Shown here piece by piece: positions 41,197 through 50,853 of a DNA stretch of 64,000 nt; position 1 is the stretch's first letter; every line of letters begins with the position of its first letter. The translations under genes were made by a program, and so were the position numbers. This DNA is from an uncultured Pelagibacteraceae bacterium (GTDB lineage Bacteria; Pseudomonadota; Alphaproteobacteria; Pelagibacterales; Pelagibacteraceae): assembly GCA_902595465.1 (NCBI GenBank), contig CACJQE010000001.1, forward strand, positions 89,698 through 153,697. The letters run 5' to 3'. The notes below the pieces were generated by a model. It ran no database searches and was not told the DNA's origin. It was given only the letters and a program-made list of their open reading frames with translations.

Positions 41197-41705
41197 TAAA
41201 TATCTCCTGTTTGCTCGTCGCCTGTTGTTTGAAGAACTAAATTTTTATAGTCTTCGGGAATTCTTAAGGTTTCAGATAAAATAAATAAACATGATGCAAT
41301 TGGAATAACTGATTGCACAAAAGGTTGCGGAACCCACTCTAATGTTACTAAGGTTTCTCCTGTTATAAGAGTTAAAACTAAATATCCATAGTAAGCCAAT
41401 AATATTAAAAAACCATATACAACTAATTTTGACACTACAAAGAAAATTTTTCTAAGTGCTAATGGAAAAGCTTTAAAAATACTTGGAACACTTATATGAG
41501 AACCTTTTAAAGCTGCATAGGCTGAACCATAATATGTTATCCAAGCAAGTTGAACAGCTGCAACCTCGTCATACCAAACTAAAGCACTACCAGCAAAACG
41601 AAAAGTAACACCAAGTAAAACTGTTACTGCTAATGCAACCATCATTATAAACAGAACTAGTTTTAATATTTTTTCGTAGATATTTATAAACTTTTGCAAT
41701 GTCAT
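41196..41705 (-). CDS. dctQ: TRAP transporter small permease DctQ-like
   Basis: 4-TM small permease adjacent to DctM; LKGSHISVPSIF. Confidence 0.92.
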   Translation of the reverse strand: MTLQKFINIYEKILKLVLFIMMVALAVTVLLGVTFRFAGSALVWYDEVAAVQLAWITYYGSAYAALKGSHISVPSIFKAFPLALRKIFFVVSKLVVYGFLILLAYYGYLVLTLITGETLVTLEWVPQPFVQSVIPIASCLFILSETLRIPEDYKNLVLQTTGDEQTGDI

Positions 41706-41713
41706 TTTTTTTT

Positions 41714-41736
41714 CAGGCCCTCTGGTCGAGGGCCTG
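41714..41736 (-). terminator. Intercistronic hairpin between dctP and dctQ
   Basis: Perfect 9-bp inverted repeat caggccctc / gagggcctg, tggtc loop; followed on the minus strand by a run of A's in the DNA (AAAAAAAAATG at the dctQ start) rather than T's. Confidence 0.7.
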
Positions 41737-41748
41737 TTACAAATTAAA

Positions 41749-42723
41749 TTAATTTGCTAAAGATGATACTTTATCAATTAATGCACCACCAGTTGGTACT
41801 TCTGATGCAAATTGATCGTATATTCCTTTACTTGCACTAATGAAAGCACCTTTATCAGCTTCGTTAACTTGAACTCCAGCTGATTTTATTACTCCCAATA
41901 AAGATTTTTCAAGATTAGCAGCTTCAGCGTACACAAATTTTTGTGTATCTTTAGCAGCTTGCTCTAAAATACTTTGTACATCTGCAGGTAATTTGCTCCA
42001 ATGGTCGTTATGTACGGTTACATAAGCAGGAGTGTAAACGTGACCTGTGATTGACAAATATTTTTGTACTTCTTGGAATTTAGCACTAGCGATCTGTGCA
42101 TATGGGTTTTCTTGTCCATCCATCGTTCCTGTTTTCAAAGCAGTAAATACTTCAGAGAATGACATTGGAGTTGGGTTTGCACCATATGATTGGAACATTT
42201 TAACTCTCCATTTTGATTTAGGAGTTCTTAATTTAATTCCTTTTAAATCACCTGGAGTGTTAATTGGTCTAGTATTATTAGTTATATGTCTAAATCCATT
42301 TTCCCAAACAGCGATTACTTTGTATCCAGTTTTAGCTTCAAGATTCTTAAACATTCCTGGTAAAACTTGACTTTCAACTTTATTCATATGTGTTCTATCT
42401 TTTATGATAAACGGCATATCAAATACACCAAACTCATCATGGATAGACGCCATTACTGATGAAGGTAACCACATATTAACAGTACCTAATTTTAGTTTTT
42501 GCATTCCTTGTTTATCTTTTCCAAGTTGCGAAGAACCAAAAACAGTTACTTTTCCTTTGCTGCCTAATCTTTCATTTGCAAGTTTAGCAAAATGATCAAC
42601 TGATGCAGAAAATAAAGATCCAGGTTTACCTACATGTCCAAATTTAACTTCAGTTGAATTTGCTGCAAAACTTAAAAACAAAGATGAAAATAAGACAACA
42701 ATTATTTTACAAAATTTACTCAT
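41749..42723 (-). CDS. dctP: TRAP transporter solute-binding protein, DctP family
   Basis: Signal peptide; LRTPKSKWRVKMFQSYGANPTPMSFSEVFTALKTGTMDGQENPYAQI. Confidence 0.95.
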   Translation of the reverse strand: MSKFCKIIVVLFSSLFLSFAANSTEVKFGHVGKPGSLFSASVDHFAKLANERLGSKGKVTVFGSSQLGKDKQGMQKLKLGTVNMWLPSSVMASIHDEFGVFDMPFIIKDRTHMNKVESQVLPGMFKNLEAKTGYKVIAVWENGFRHITNNTRPINTPGDLKGIKLRTPKSKWRVKMFQSYGANPTPMSFSEVFTALKTGTMDGQENPYAQIASAKFQEVQKYLSITGHVYTPAYVTVHNDHWSKLPADVQSILEQAAKDTQKFVYAEAANLEKSLLGVIKSAGVQVNEADKGAFISASKGIYDQFASEVPTGGALIDKVSSLAN

Positions 42724-42809
42724 ATTTTCCCTCTTTAGTTTATTTTTTCAGAAAGCTTATAGAAAATATGGATACAGTTCTAGGGATTAAATTGGCTTAT
42801 TGGAAAAAA

Positions 42810-43079
42810 TTATCGATCTTTAAATTCCAGATTTCCTCGGGAGTCTACACTCTTTTTTACATGCTGATAATAGGTAGGATTATCAATTAGCCTGGTCATA
42901 TCAATACCCTTGTTTTCGTAACGTCTTTTTATTGTCATTCTTGGAATTATAACAAGGTTCATATTATCTATGAAGTCCTCAGTCCATTCTTTCTCTATTT
43001 TATCCTTGACCAATTTTTTCAAAAATACTCTCAGATCAGAGCAACTAAGATGTTTAATTTTTTCGTTATATAGTACCAT
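42810..43079 (-). CDS. Hypothetical protein (89 aa)
   Basis: ORF of plausible composition in a gene gap. Confidence 0.45.
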   Translation of the reverse strand: MVLYNEKIKHLSCSDLRVFLKKLVKDKIEKEWTEDFIDNMNLVIIPRMTIKRRYENKGIDMTRLIDNPTYYQHVKKSVDSRGNLEFKDR

Positions 43080-43103
43080 TCCAATGAATATATAATCTTA
43101 GTA

Positions 43104-43805
43104 TTATCTTGCAAGTTTAATGAATATATCACCCATACCAGATTGAAGCTGATCTAATGGAGTATTATTTCTAAGTGTGCAATATCTACCTGTCACTTGG
43201 TGTCTATCTATGGCATTAACATTATATTGAGTGCAGGTTTTGGCTTTATGTAATAGACCAATGACCAATTTTCCACCTACTACTGAAACTTGTTTCGTAT
43301 CTAAGTCGTTGCCATTACAAAAATATTTTTTATTTACCCTTTCGGGGAAATCTATTTTCCCGCATGGATTTTCAATTGTAAATACATAAAATTCTTTTTC
43401 TATACCTTTAAATTTATGTTTCATTTTAGTTGTTTTTGAATATTTCATTAAATCACAGGAGCACGGGATGCAGCATCTATAATATTCACCACATATCTTC
43501 TTACCCGTATTGTTTTCACTCAAATAAACATATTCGGGTACTGCATTTGGACTTATTAAAGAACCTGATACCGCACAGTATAGTTTGTTATATTCTACAA
43601 AATCTTCATAAGAGATATCTTTATCTATTATATATTTAAAAAATTTAGGACCTGCTGCATTTCTATTTCTGTCTGGGAAAATTTTATTCCAGTCATTAAC
43701 AATATCTTGATAATAATTTTTTTCTTGAGAATTTGCTGAATTTATTGGAATTGAAAAAAAAATTACAAATATAATTAGACTAATTATATTTTTAATACTG
43801 TACAT
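43104..43805 (-). CDS. Hypothetical exported Cys-rich protein
   Basis: Signal-peptide-like N-terminus; CGEYYRCCIPCSCDLMKY cluster. Confidence 0.6.
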   Translation of the reverse strand: MYSIKNIISLIIFVIFFSIPINSANSQEKNYYQDIVNDWNKIFPDRNRNAAGPKFFKYIIDKDISYEDFVEYNKLYCAVSGSLISPNAVPEYVYLSENNTGKKICGEYYRCCIPCSCDLMKYSKTTKMKHKFKGIEKEFYVFTIENPCGKIDFPERVNKKYFCNGNDLDTKQVSVVGGKLVIGLLHKAKTCTQYNVNAIDRHQVTGRYCTLRNNTPLDQLQSGMGDIFIKLAR

Positions 43806-43816
43806 TAATTAATGAT

Positions 43817-43960
43817 TTAAAAACCCATATTTGACCAGTCACTTCGGTCTTGGGTTTTGCTATTGAATTTTTTAATTTCTTCCTCTGATGGCTCTCTAAA
43901 GAGATACATTACAATTCCTGATACAAATAATGCTAATAATGATAAAGAACAAATAGTCAT
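43817..43960 (-). CDS. Small membrane peptide (47 aa: MTICSLSLLALFVSGIVMYLFREPSEEEIKKFNSKTQDRSDWSNMGF)
   Basis: Read directly from minus strand; single hydrophobic helix plus polar tail; fills the gap between flanking genes. Confidence 0.5.
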   Translation of the reverse strand: MTICSLSLLALFVSGIVMYLFREPSEEEIKKFNSKTQDRSDWSNMGF

Positions 43961-44018
43961 TTGACTGATATATAAAAGCTTTATAATTTTTCAACACTAT
44001 ATAATGAGCAGTATTGTC

Positions 44019-45452
44019 CTATAATTTTTGTCTAAATTGGTAAGTTTTATTTAATTCATCAATATCAAATGATTCTATTGATCCATCGGTCCATTTAATT
44101 TCAACTTTAAAGTCTTTTTCGCCTTTTCTTATTCCATAATGAGCTACTGGTTCCATCTGACAAAGATAACCAGATCCTGCATCTATTGTTTTTGAATGAA
44201 TTCTTTTATTTGATTTAATTGTTACTGTTGCACCTCTTGCAGGAGCTCCATACTGATTAAGTGGTTTAATACGTAGATAATTAAATTTTTTAATATCTGC
44301 TTTATATAAAGTTAAAGGTTGAAAGCCTGACTCTCCGTGAGAAACTAATAACTCTAAAATTCCATCGCCATCAACGTCTGCAACAGCTGCTCCAGTTCCA
44401 AGACCAACAGTCTCTAAACCATTTTCCATTTTAATTTCTTTAAATTCTCCACCTTCTAAAACTTTAAAAAGTTTATTTGGTTCTCCAATATTATTCATGA
44501 AAATTTCATCATATCCATCATTATCAAAATCAGCTGAAATAACTGTTCTTATTTTTGTAGGATCATTGTACGGAGATGTTGATATATCTTTAAATTTGTC
44601 ACCATCTAAAACATATGCTCTATGCATTCCATCCCAGTTTGAAGATAAAATATCTAATCTTCCTCTATATAAAAGATCGCTTAAAGCTGTGCCTCTACCA
44701 TTTTCAAATCTATCTTGAACTGCATACTCTTCAGCAACATCTTGGAAAGATCCTTTAGAATTATAGTATAAAAAGTTATCTCCTCTTTCATTTGCAGCAA
44801 AAATATCTGATCGGTCTGAAAGAATGTGTCCAGATACTATGGCTCTACCTCCAGTAATTTTATCGATAGATAACAATTTTGCCTGGTCTTTTATTCGATC
44901 TCTAATTAATTCATAAAATCGAGTTGGACCACCATAATTTGCAACATAAATACCGTATGCACCATCACCATTTCTATCTACACAAACAACTGACCTACCT
45001 GCAGTTAAGTTTAATTCACTTTGATTGATTTCTTTTTCAAATAAATCTTCGAATCTATTGTTATTTAAATCTATTAGTCGATCAGAATAAATTTTTGATC
45101 CACTGTATGTATCAGTATTTAAAAAATATATTTCCTCATAGCCATCTTGATCGATATCACATGCGGCAACACCAATTGTTCTTCTCTCTTCGTCTGTAAA
45201 TATTTTTTCGTTTACTATATTGATTAACTTTCCATCTTTATAAGAAAGCGCTAAATTTTTGAAACCAAAGCCTGTTACCACAAAATCATATTTATTATCT
45301 TTGTTAACATCAGTAACTGAAACTCCATAGCTTAATCGAAACTCATTTTCTACTATTTGATCAGTTATATTTAAGAAAAAATCTTTAGCGTTTGCATAAT
45401 TAAATATTGATAAAATACTGAGAAAAATGAAGATAATTTTTTTCATAATCAA
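44019..45452 (-). CDS. FG-GAP/VCBS repeat protein with ASPIC/UnbV-like C-terminus (CRTAC1-like)
   Basis: Repeated D-x-(D/N)-x-D-G motifs (DVNKDNKYDF, DIDQDGYEE, DRNGDGAYG, DFDNDGYDE, DVDGDGILE); GAPARGATVTIKSNKR..DAGSGYLCQMEPVAHYGI. Confidence 0.85.
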   Translation of the reverse strand: MIMKKIIFIFLSILSIFNYANAKDFFLNITDQIVENEFRLSYGVSVTDVNKDNKYDFVVTGFGFKNLALSYKDGKLINIVNEKIFTDEERRTIGVAACDIDQDGYEEIYFLNTDTYSGSKIYSDRLIDLNNNRFEDLFEKEINQSELNLTAGRSVVCVDRNGDGAYGIYVANYGGPTRFYELIRDRIKDQAKLLSIDKITGGRAIVSGHILSDRSDIFAANERGDNFLYYNSKGSFQDVAEEYAVQDRFENGRGTALSDLLYRGRLDILSSNWDGMHRAYVLDGDKFKDISTSPYNDPTKIRTVISADFDNDGYDEIFMNNIGEPNKLFKVLEGGEFKEIKMENGLETVGLGTGAAVADVDGDGILELLVSHGESGFQPLTLYKADIKKFNYLRIKPLNQYGAPARGATVTIKSNKRIHSKTIDAGSGYLCQMEPVAHYGIRKGEKDFKVEIKWTDGSIESFDIDELNKTYQFRQKL

Positions 45453-45496
45453 GCTCTTTATTAGAATTTAAAAATTATAATATGAGATAAATTAGC

Positions 45497-45694
45497 TTAC
45501 TCTAGTAAGCCTATTATTGAATAAATAACTAACCCTATAATTGCAGCAAAGAAAATTAAAAATGAAATTTGACTAAAAATATTATTCTTTGATCTAATTT
45601 CTCCCTTTTTGTACTTTCTAATCTGAATTATACCAAACCTAATTACTATTAAACCAAGGATTAAAAGCGATACTTTAAATAAAAATTCAATCAT
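45497..45694 (-). CDS. Small two-TM hypothetical protein (65 aa)
   Basis: Two hydrophobic segments; 4-nt overlap with upstream gene. Confidence 0.6.
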   Translation of the reverse strand: MIEFLFKVSLLILGLIVIRFGIIQIRKYKKGEIRSKNNIFSQISFLIFFAAIIGLVIYSIIGLLE

Positions 45695-46236
45695 TTTTTT
45701 TTATTTTTCTTATAATTTTCCATCCATTTGTTAAATAAAATTATTGCATCATTCATGTCTTTTGTTTTATTTGGATGATTCTTAGCTCTGCCTAGCATAG
45801 TTGCAATAACATTTACTTGATATTTTATTGGTCTCTTTTTTATGGCTGAAACAGTAAACAATGCTTTTTCTTTATCTTTAAATCCTAAGCCCTTTAAGGT
45901 TGTCTCTGGTTTATAATCTGAAAATAAAGAAAGATTTAATGGTTTAAATTTTTTATCTTTAATTAGTTTATTCATTGGCATTTTATCAACTATATCAAAG
46001 ATTTTTTTTGTATATACTTTATCTAACTCAATTTTTTTTGTGCCATCAAAACCAATTAAAGTAACTTTAAATTTTTTTGTTTTATCTAATTTTGTAACTA
46101 ATTTTATATATCTTTTGTGGAAGCCTTTAATTTCTTTTTGATACAAATCTTTTGATCTTTTATATTCTGGATGACTGTAATTAGGCGTATTTAGGACTAA
46201 CAATCTACATTTCCATAGATATTTTTTAAAACTCAT
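45691..46236 (-). CDS. Hypothetical protein with DUF4174-like segment
   Basis: VTLIGFDGTKKIELDKVYTKKIFDIVDKMPMN resembles the DUF4174 core. Confidence 0.45.
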   Translation of the reverse strand: MSFKKYLWKCRLLVLNTPNYSHPEYKRSKDLYQKEIKGFHKRYIKLVTKLDKTKKFKVTLIGFDGTKKIELDKVYTKKIFDIVDKMPMNKLIKDKKFKPLNLSLFSDYKPETTLKGLGFKDKEKALFTVSAIKKRPIKYQVNVIATMLGRAKNHPNKTKDMNDAIILFNKWMENYKKNKKK

Positions 46237-46244
46237 TAAAAATA

Positions 46245-48836
46245 TTAATTGTAAATTTTATCTCTTACAAGCTTACTTAATAAACTATATCCAAGTTCGT
46301 TCATATGTAGTGGATCTTCATCGTAAAACTTATCATAACCTGCATTTATCATGGGTGTTGTAATATCAATATAATCCCACATTTTTAAATTGGTTAAGTG
46401 TTTTTTTATCTTTGAATTAGCATCTAAAATTGTTGTCATAAGATCTCTCCTAAAAGGACTAGGCTTAATAGATATAAAAAAACATTTCGCTCTTGGTAGT
46501 TTTTCTTCAACTTGATTAGAAAATAATAAAAATTCTTTTAACAATTCATCGCTATCCATTCCATAACCAATGTCATTATCTCCGGCATAAAAGAAAAGAC
46601 TAGATGGGTTTAAAGGAGCGACCAATCTATCAAAATATCTTCTACAAGAGACTAAAGTTGAACCACCAAAACCTAAATTATAAAGATTATTTATTGATAA
46701 ATCGTTTTTGGCATTATCCCACATTTTAAAAGTTGAACTACCATACAAAGCAACACTGTTATTTGTTTTTGTCTGTTGAAAAGAATTATGTTCCAATTCT
46801 CTCACATCTAATTCAAACTCTTCTTCAACTGGACTCACTAAATTTACATTAGTTTTCAAATTCTCTATTTTATCTATGTTGTCTTGAACATTTTTAGATA
46901 AATCAATAGCTTCTTCTACATAGGATCTAAATTTGGTTCTGTAATTATCTAAGAAGCTTTTCATTTCATCTTGATTTTCTGGATCTTTCACATGATCACT
47001 TATAGTTATTGGCTCCTTAATAACTGCTGAATATATTGTTTTAGAAACTGGATAATCAAAATTAGCAAGGGCAATTGGAATGAGTTTTGGTTTTGGACTA
47101 AGCTTAAAAGCAAGGTTAAATGCTCCTGCTTTAAATGGTCCTGGCGAAGTTATTGTTTTATTATCTTCTGTTTCTGATGTTCCTTCGGGGGCAATTACAA
47201 TCGGTTGTTTTTGATTAAATACTTTTTGAGCTTCATCAAAAAGCTTTTGTTTTCTCTCTTGCTTTTCCTTTTCACTTTCTTCCAACATATCAGACTCTGG
47301 GGTATGAACAAAAATATAATCTAAATTTTCATAATAATTATATCTCCAAAATTCTGTGTTCCGACTTGTTCTAACGATACGTTGACCTCCATCATTATAT
47401 TTTGGATATAATATTTTTGAACTGATGAAATGACTATCTATTGAAAATGAATGTCCATTTGCAAGTTGATTGTCATCTATAGCTGCTAAATGATTGTAAA
47501 AAAAAATATTTGTTGGTTCATCTGGTAAATTTTCCCAACCCTTTATTACATATTTAACATTATCAAAAGCTTTGGTGAAATTAGAATTGGTTAACTCTCT
47601 CAATTTTGTTTTATTAGAATTGTTAGAAGAATTCGATACTCTGTTATAAATTATATTTAATTGATTATGAAAACGGGACTCTCTTTCTAAATTATTTAAG
47701 GTATCTTTTATCAGACTGGATAACGATTTTTCTATCTCATTTCCTTTAATAATTAATTCATAAACAACATCAAATGCCATTGCATACGTATGAGGACTCT
47801 TCAATAAATGTGGTATAGTATATAACTTAGAACTAGCAGGTATTCTTGCTGTATTATCTTTTAATAATAAATTAACAAATTCTAATTCATTTTCTGCAGA
47901 ATACTTGGTTAAACCTGTAGCGCTTTGCTGGAAACGACCTAGTTGCCATAATTGTCTCCTGAAAATTTTTATAGCCATTTGAGGATCTGAAATTGTTAAA
48001 TTTTCAAGTGCCTCATTAGAAATATGAAGAACTTTTGTGTCTCTAGTAGACTTTATCGTATAAGGATTAAAGAAATCTCCTTTTCCAGATGATAAAGTTA
48101 AAGCGATTCCAGCTCTAGTTAAAGTTCTGAAATTTCGTCTTATTTTTCCATTAATGAAATTATGAAATAAACCATCAACTTTACCACTCAATAATATCTT
48201 TAAACCTTTAGAAACATCTCCTTCTTTAACTATATATTGATTTGATGAATACATCTTTATATTACCTAATTTAATAAATTTTTCTAAGTCATCATCAGTA
48301 AGAGTTGAAAAAAAAGTAGCCGATTTAATTCTTTGTATATTTGTTATACTTTTTTCTGATGGGGTACCTGGAGAAATTTGTATTTCATCATCTTTATACA
48401 AAGTGTTTAAATTTCTTGAAGAGACAAGCAGTTGGAAAGAAAAAAACGAAATGGCTGAGTATAATGTAGATATAAGTTTACTATTTTTTTGTTGTAAATC
48501 TATTAAATCATCTAGTTTTATCGAGATATATTCTGTTCCACCTTCAATAAATATTTCACCCATAAATCTATTGGGTTGATTAAGTCCAGATATACCTAAT
48601 GGTGTTGCAGGCTTTGTTATTTTTGCAAAGGTTATAGATTTTGTTTCAAAATACTTGGTAAATGTAGCTTTGCCTTTAATTAAAAAATAAATGTTTTCTG
48701 AAATTTGATGCTGCTTTGCTAAAACTTCATCACTTTCAGCTATTATATGTTCTGATATTCCATCTATTAATCCAAAGGATTCTTTTAGATTTCCTAAATC
48801 AAAGCCATTTTGCTCAAATAATTCAGATAATTTCAT
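46245..48836 (-). CDS. Multidomain protein: cyclic-nucleotide-binding-like domains + PlsC-like acyltransferase + C-terminal SGNH hydrolase
   Basis: Crp-like KQHQISENIYFLIKGKATF and SSNQYIVKEGDVSKGLKILLSGKVDGLF; NHLAAIDD..IVIAPEGTSETED..PGPFKAGAFNLAF; GSSTFKMWDN..NLGFGGSTL..YAGDNDIGYG..DPLHMNELGY. Confidence 0.8.
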   Translation of the reverse strand: MKLSELFEQNGFDLGNLKESFGLIDGISEHIIAESDEVLAKQHQISENIYFLIKGKATFTKYFETKSITFAKITKPATPLGISGLNQPNRFMGEIFIEGGTEYISIKLDDLIDLQQKNSKLISTLYSAISFFSFQLLVSSRNLNTLYKDDEIQISPGTPSEKSITNIQRIKSATFFSTLTDDDLEKFIKLGNIKMYSSNQYIVKEGDVSKGLKILLSGKVDGLFHNFINGKIRRNFRTLTRAGIALTLSSGKGDFFNPYTIKSTRDTKVLHISNEALENLTISDPQMAIKIFRRQLWQLGRFQQSATGLTKYSAENELEFVNLLLKDNTARIPASSKLYTIPHLLKSPHTYAMAFDVVYELIIKGNEIEKSLSSLIKDTLNNLERESRFHNQLNIIYNRVSNSSNNSNKTKLRELTNSNFTKAFDNVKYVIKGWENLPDEPTNIFFYNHLAAIDDNQLANGHSFSIDSHFISSKILYPKYNDGGQRIVRTSRNTEFWRYNYYENLDYIFVHTPESDMLEESEKEKQERKQKLFDEAQKVFNQKQPIVIAPEGTSETEDNKTITSPGPFKAGAFNLAFKLSPKPKLIPIALANFDYPVSKTIYSAVIKEPITISDHVKDPENQDEMKSFLDNYRTKFRSYVEEAIDLSKNVQDNIDKIENLKTNVNLVSPVEEEFELDVRELEHNSFQQTKTNNSVALYGSSTFKMWDNAKNDLSINNLYNLGFGGSTLVSCRRYFDRLVAPLNPSSLFFYAGDNDIGYGMDSDELLKEFLLFSNQVEEKLPRAKCFFISIKPSPFRRDLMTTILDANSKIKKHLTNLKMWDYIDITTPMINAGYDKFYDEDPLHMNELGYSLLSKLVRDKIYN

Positions 48837-48947
48837 AAGTAAAATGAATAGATATACTTAATTTGAATTTATTGATTAAGAATAAATGCATATCTGGGTT
48901 GAAAAGTTATCAATAGTTTACCTAATTTTTTTTAGTATTTGTAAAAC

Positions 48948-49085
48948 GTGAAAAATAAATCAAAAAAAAATAAATCAATAATTAAATCTAAAACACTATC
49001 AAAAAAGCCAAAGGTAATAAATCCAAACTATTTTTATTTTTATAATGAAAATGGAAAATTAGTTGGAATACCTTACGGTAATTAA
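48948..49085 (+). CDS. Small basic protein (45 aa, GTG start; ...KPKVINPNYFYFYNENGKLVGIPYGN)
   Basis: Read directly; non-random Tyr/Phe-rich C-terminus; convergent with photolyase gene. Confidence 0.45.
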   Translation: MKNKSKKNKSIIKSKTLSKKPKVINPNYFYFYNENGKLVGIPYGN

Positions 49086-49088
49086 ATT

Positions 49089-50546
49089 TTATCTTCTTTG
49101 AGATAAACTCGCGTGTTTGTTTAATATTTCAGCTGAAATAATTTTTGCTTCTGTTGTTTTCTTAACATTCCAGATTTTTTCCTTAGCAATTTTAGTCGAT
49201 ATTTTATTATCAACTATTGGTGATGGATAATCTTTACCAATTTCTAAATTAGTTCCTTTTTGTTCAATGAATGTCAATTTCCATGGTTCATGAATTAATT
49301 TTCCTGGAACATTTTTTAATTCTGGAACCCATTTTTTGATAAAATCTCCAGTGGGATCTTGATCAATTGATTGTTTAATTGGATTGTAAATTCTTATTGA
49401 ATTTATTCCTGTTGTTCCTGATTGCATTTGAAATTGTGAATAATGAATACCTGGCTCATAATCTGTAAATAATTTTGCCAAGTGTTTTGATGTTTTTTTC
49501 CAATCTAGCCACAATTGATAAGACGCAAATGAAACTAACATTGCTCTCATTCTAAAATTAATCCATCCATTAGTTCTAAGATACCTCATACAAGCATCAA
49601 CAAACGGATAACCAGTAGTTCCATTTTTCCATGCTAAATGATAATCTTCATTAAAATCATTTTCTCTTATTCCATTATAAGCGCTATTCATATTTCTAAA
49701 TTCAATTTCTGGTTCATCATATAACTTTTGAATAAAATGACAGTGCCAGGCTAATCGACTTTTAAAAGCAATTAAGGATTTCTTTTTTGAAAAAGATAAA
49801 TTGGATTTTAACTTATCATTAGTTTTATTAAAAATTTCTTTAATAGAAATATTTCCAAATGCAATATGAGGACTTAATCTAGAACAAGAAGTTTCTCCTG
49901 TTATCGGCGAAGACATTTCTTTTTGGTAATTTTCTGATCTGTCATTAAGGAAAGAATCTAATAGTTGAAGTGCGTTTTGTCTTCCACCAATTTGAATTTT
50001 TCCATTTTCTAAATTATTTGTTTCTACTTTCGATAAATCTTCTAAATAATTATCTGAAATAAACTCGCAATTTAAATTTGAATGAACACTTTCACTATTT
50101 ATGAATTTATTCCAATTATATGACCATTTATTTCTAATTCTATGATTTAATTGAACGCCAAATTGATTTGATATTTTCCAGTTAATATTTTTTTCTTTAA
50201 ATAAAAAACTAACTTCTTTATCTAAGTTAGTTATATACATGTTCTTGAATATTATATTTGAATAAACCTCATTTATTTTAAATTTATTAGTTAAATGACT
50301 TAAAATTTCTAATGTATCTCCATAATATATATTGAGTTTAGCATTATATTTTTCACTTAGTGTTTTTGATAATTCGTATAATGATGATTTTAAAAAATCT
50401 AAATGGAATGAACTTGATGTAGGTAATTTGAGATACTCTTTATCAAATATGTAAATTGGTAAAATCTTTCCTGATTTTGCCGCTTCATTAAATGCATCAT
50501 TATTAGATACACGTAGATCGTTCCTGAACCATACGATTTTGTTCAT
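49089..50546 (-). CDS. phrB: Deoxyribodipyrimidine photolyase (cryptochrome/photolyase family)
   Basis: [62 protein letters not shown]. Confidence 0.94.
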   Translation of the reverse strand: MNKIVWFRNDLRVSNNDAFNEAAKSGKILPIYIFDKEYLKLPTSSSFHLDFLKSSLYELSKTLSEKYNAKLNIYYGDTLEILSHLTNKFKINEVYSNIIFKNMYITNLDKEVSFLFKEKNINWKISNQFGVQLNHRIRNKWSYNWNKFINSESVHSNLNCEFISDNYLEDLSKVETNNLENGKIQIGGRQNALQLLDSFLNDRSENYQKEMSSPITGETSCSRLSPHIAFGNISIKEIFNKTNDKLKSNLSFSKKKSLIAFKSRLAWHCHFIQKLYDEPEIEFRNMNSAYNGIRENDFNEDYHLAWKNGTTGYPFVDACMRYLRTNGWINFRMRAMLVSFASYQLWLDWKKTSKHLAKLFTDYEPGIHYSQFQMQSGTTGINSIRIYNPIKQSIDQDPTGDFIKKWVPELKNVPGKLIHEPWKLTFIEQKGTNLEIGKDYPSPIVDNKISTKIAKEKIWNVKKTTEAKIISAEILNKHASLSQRR

Positions 50547-50554
50547 TTTAATAA

Positions 50555-50746
50555 TTAAAGACTAATTTTGAAAGTTCTTGAAGTTTTGTCGTCTGATACT
50601 TTTAAAATTTTAAATTTTGAAGTTTTTTCAAGCTTTTGACCTTTGTTTGTAACAAAAGATTTCATTTTCTTAACTTCACCTTCAGGCATTTTTCTTGTGT
50701 ACTTCAGTGTATGTTTTTTTGATCCAATAACAAATATCGTCTTCAT
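50555..50746 (-). CDS. Small hypothetical protein (63 aa, basic)
   Basis: ORF just upstream of the photolyase gene in the same direction. Confidence 0.5.
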   Translation of the reverse strand: MKTIFVIGSKKHTLKYTRKMPEGEVKKMKSFVTNKGQKLEKTSKFKILKVSDDKTSRTFKISL

Positions 50747-50853
50747 GAAATTTTAATTACAAATATATTTATTATTTGTCTCTGTGACATAAGTTTCATT
50801 TAAGAGTTTGGGAATATTTAAATTATTTTGATATCGAGAATCTACTAAAGAGC

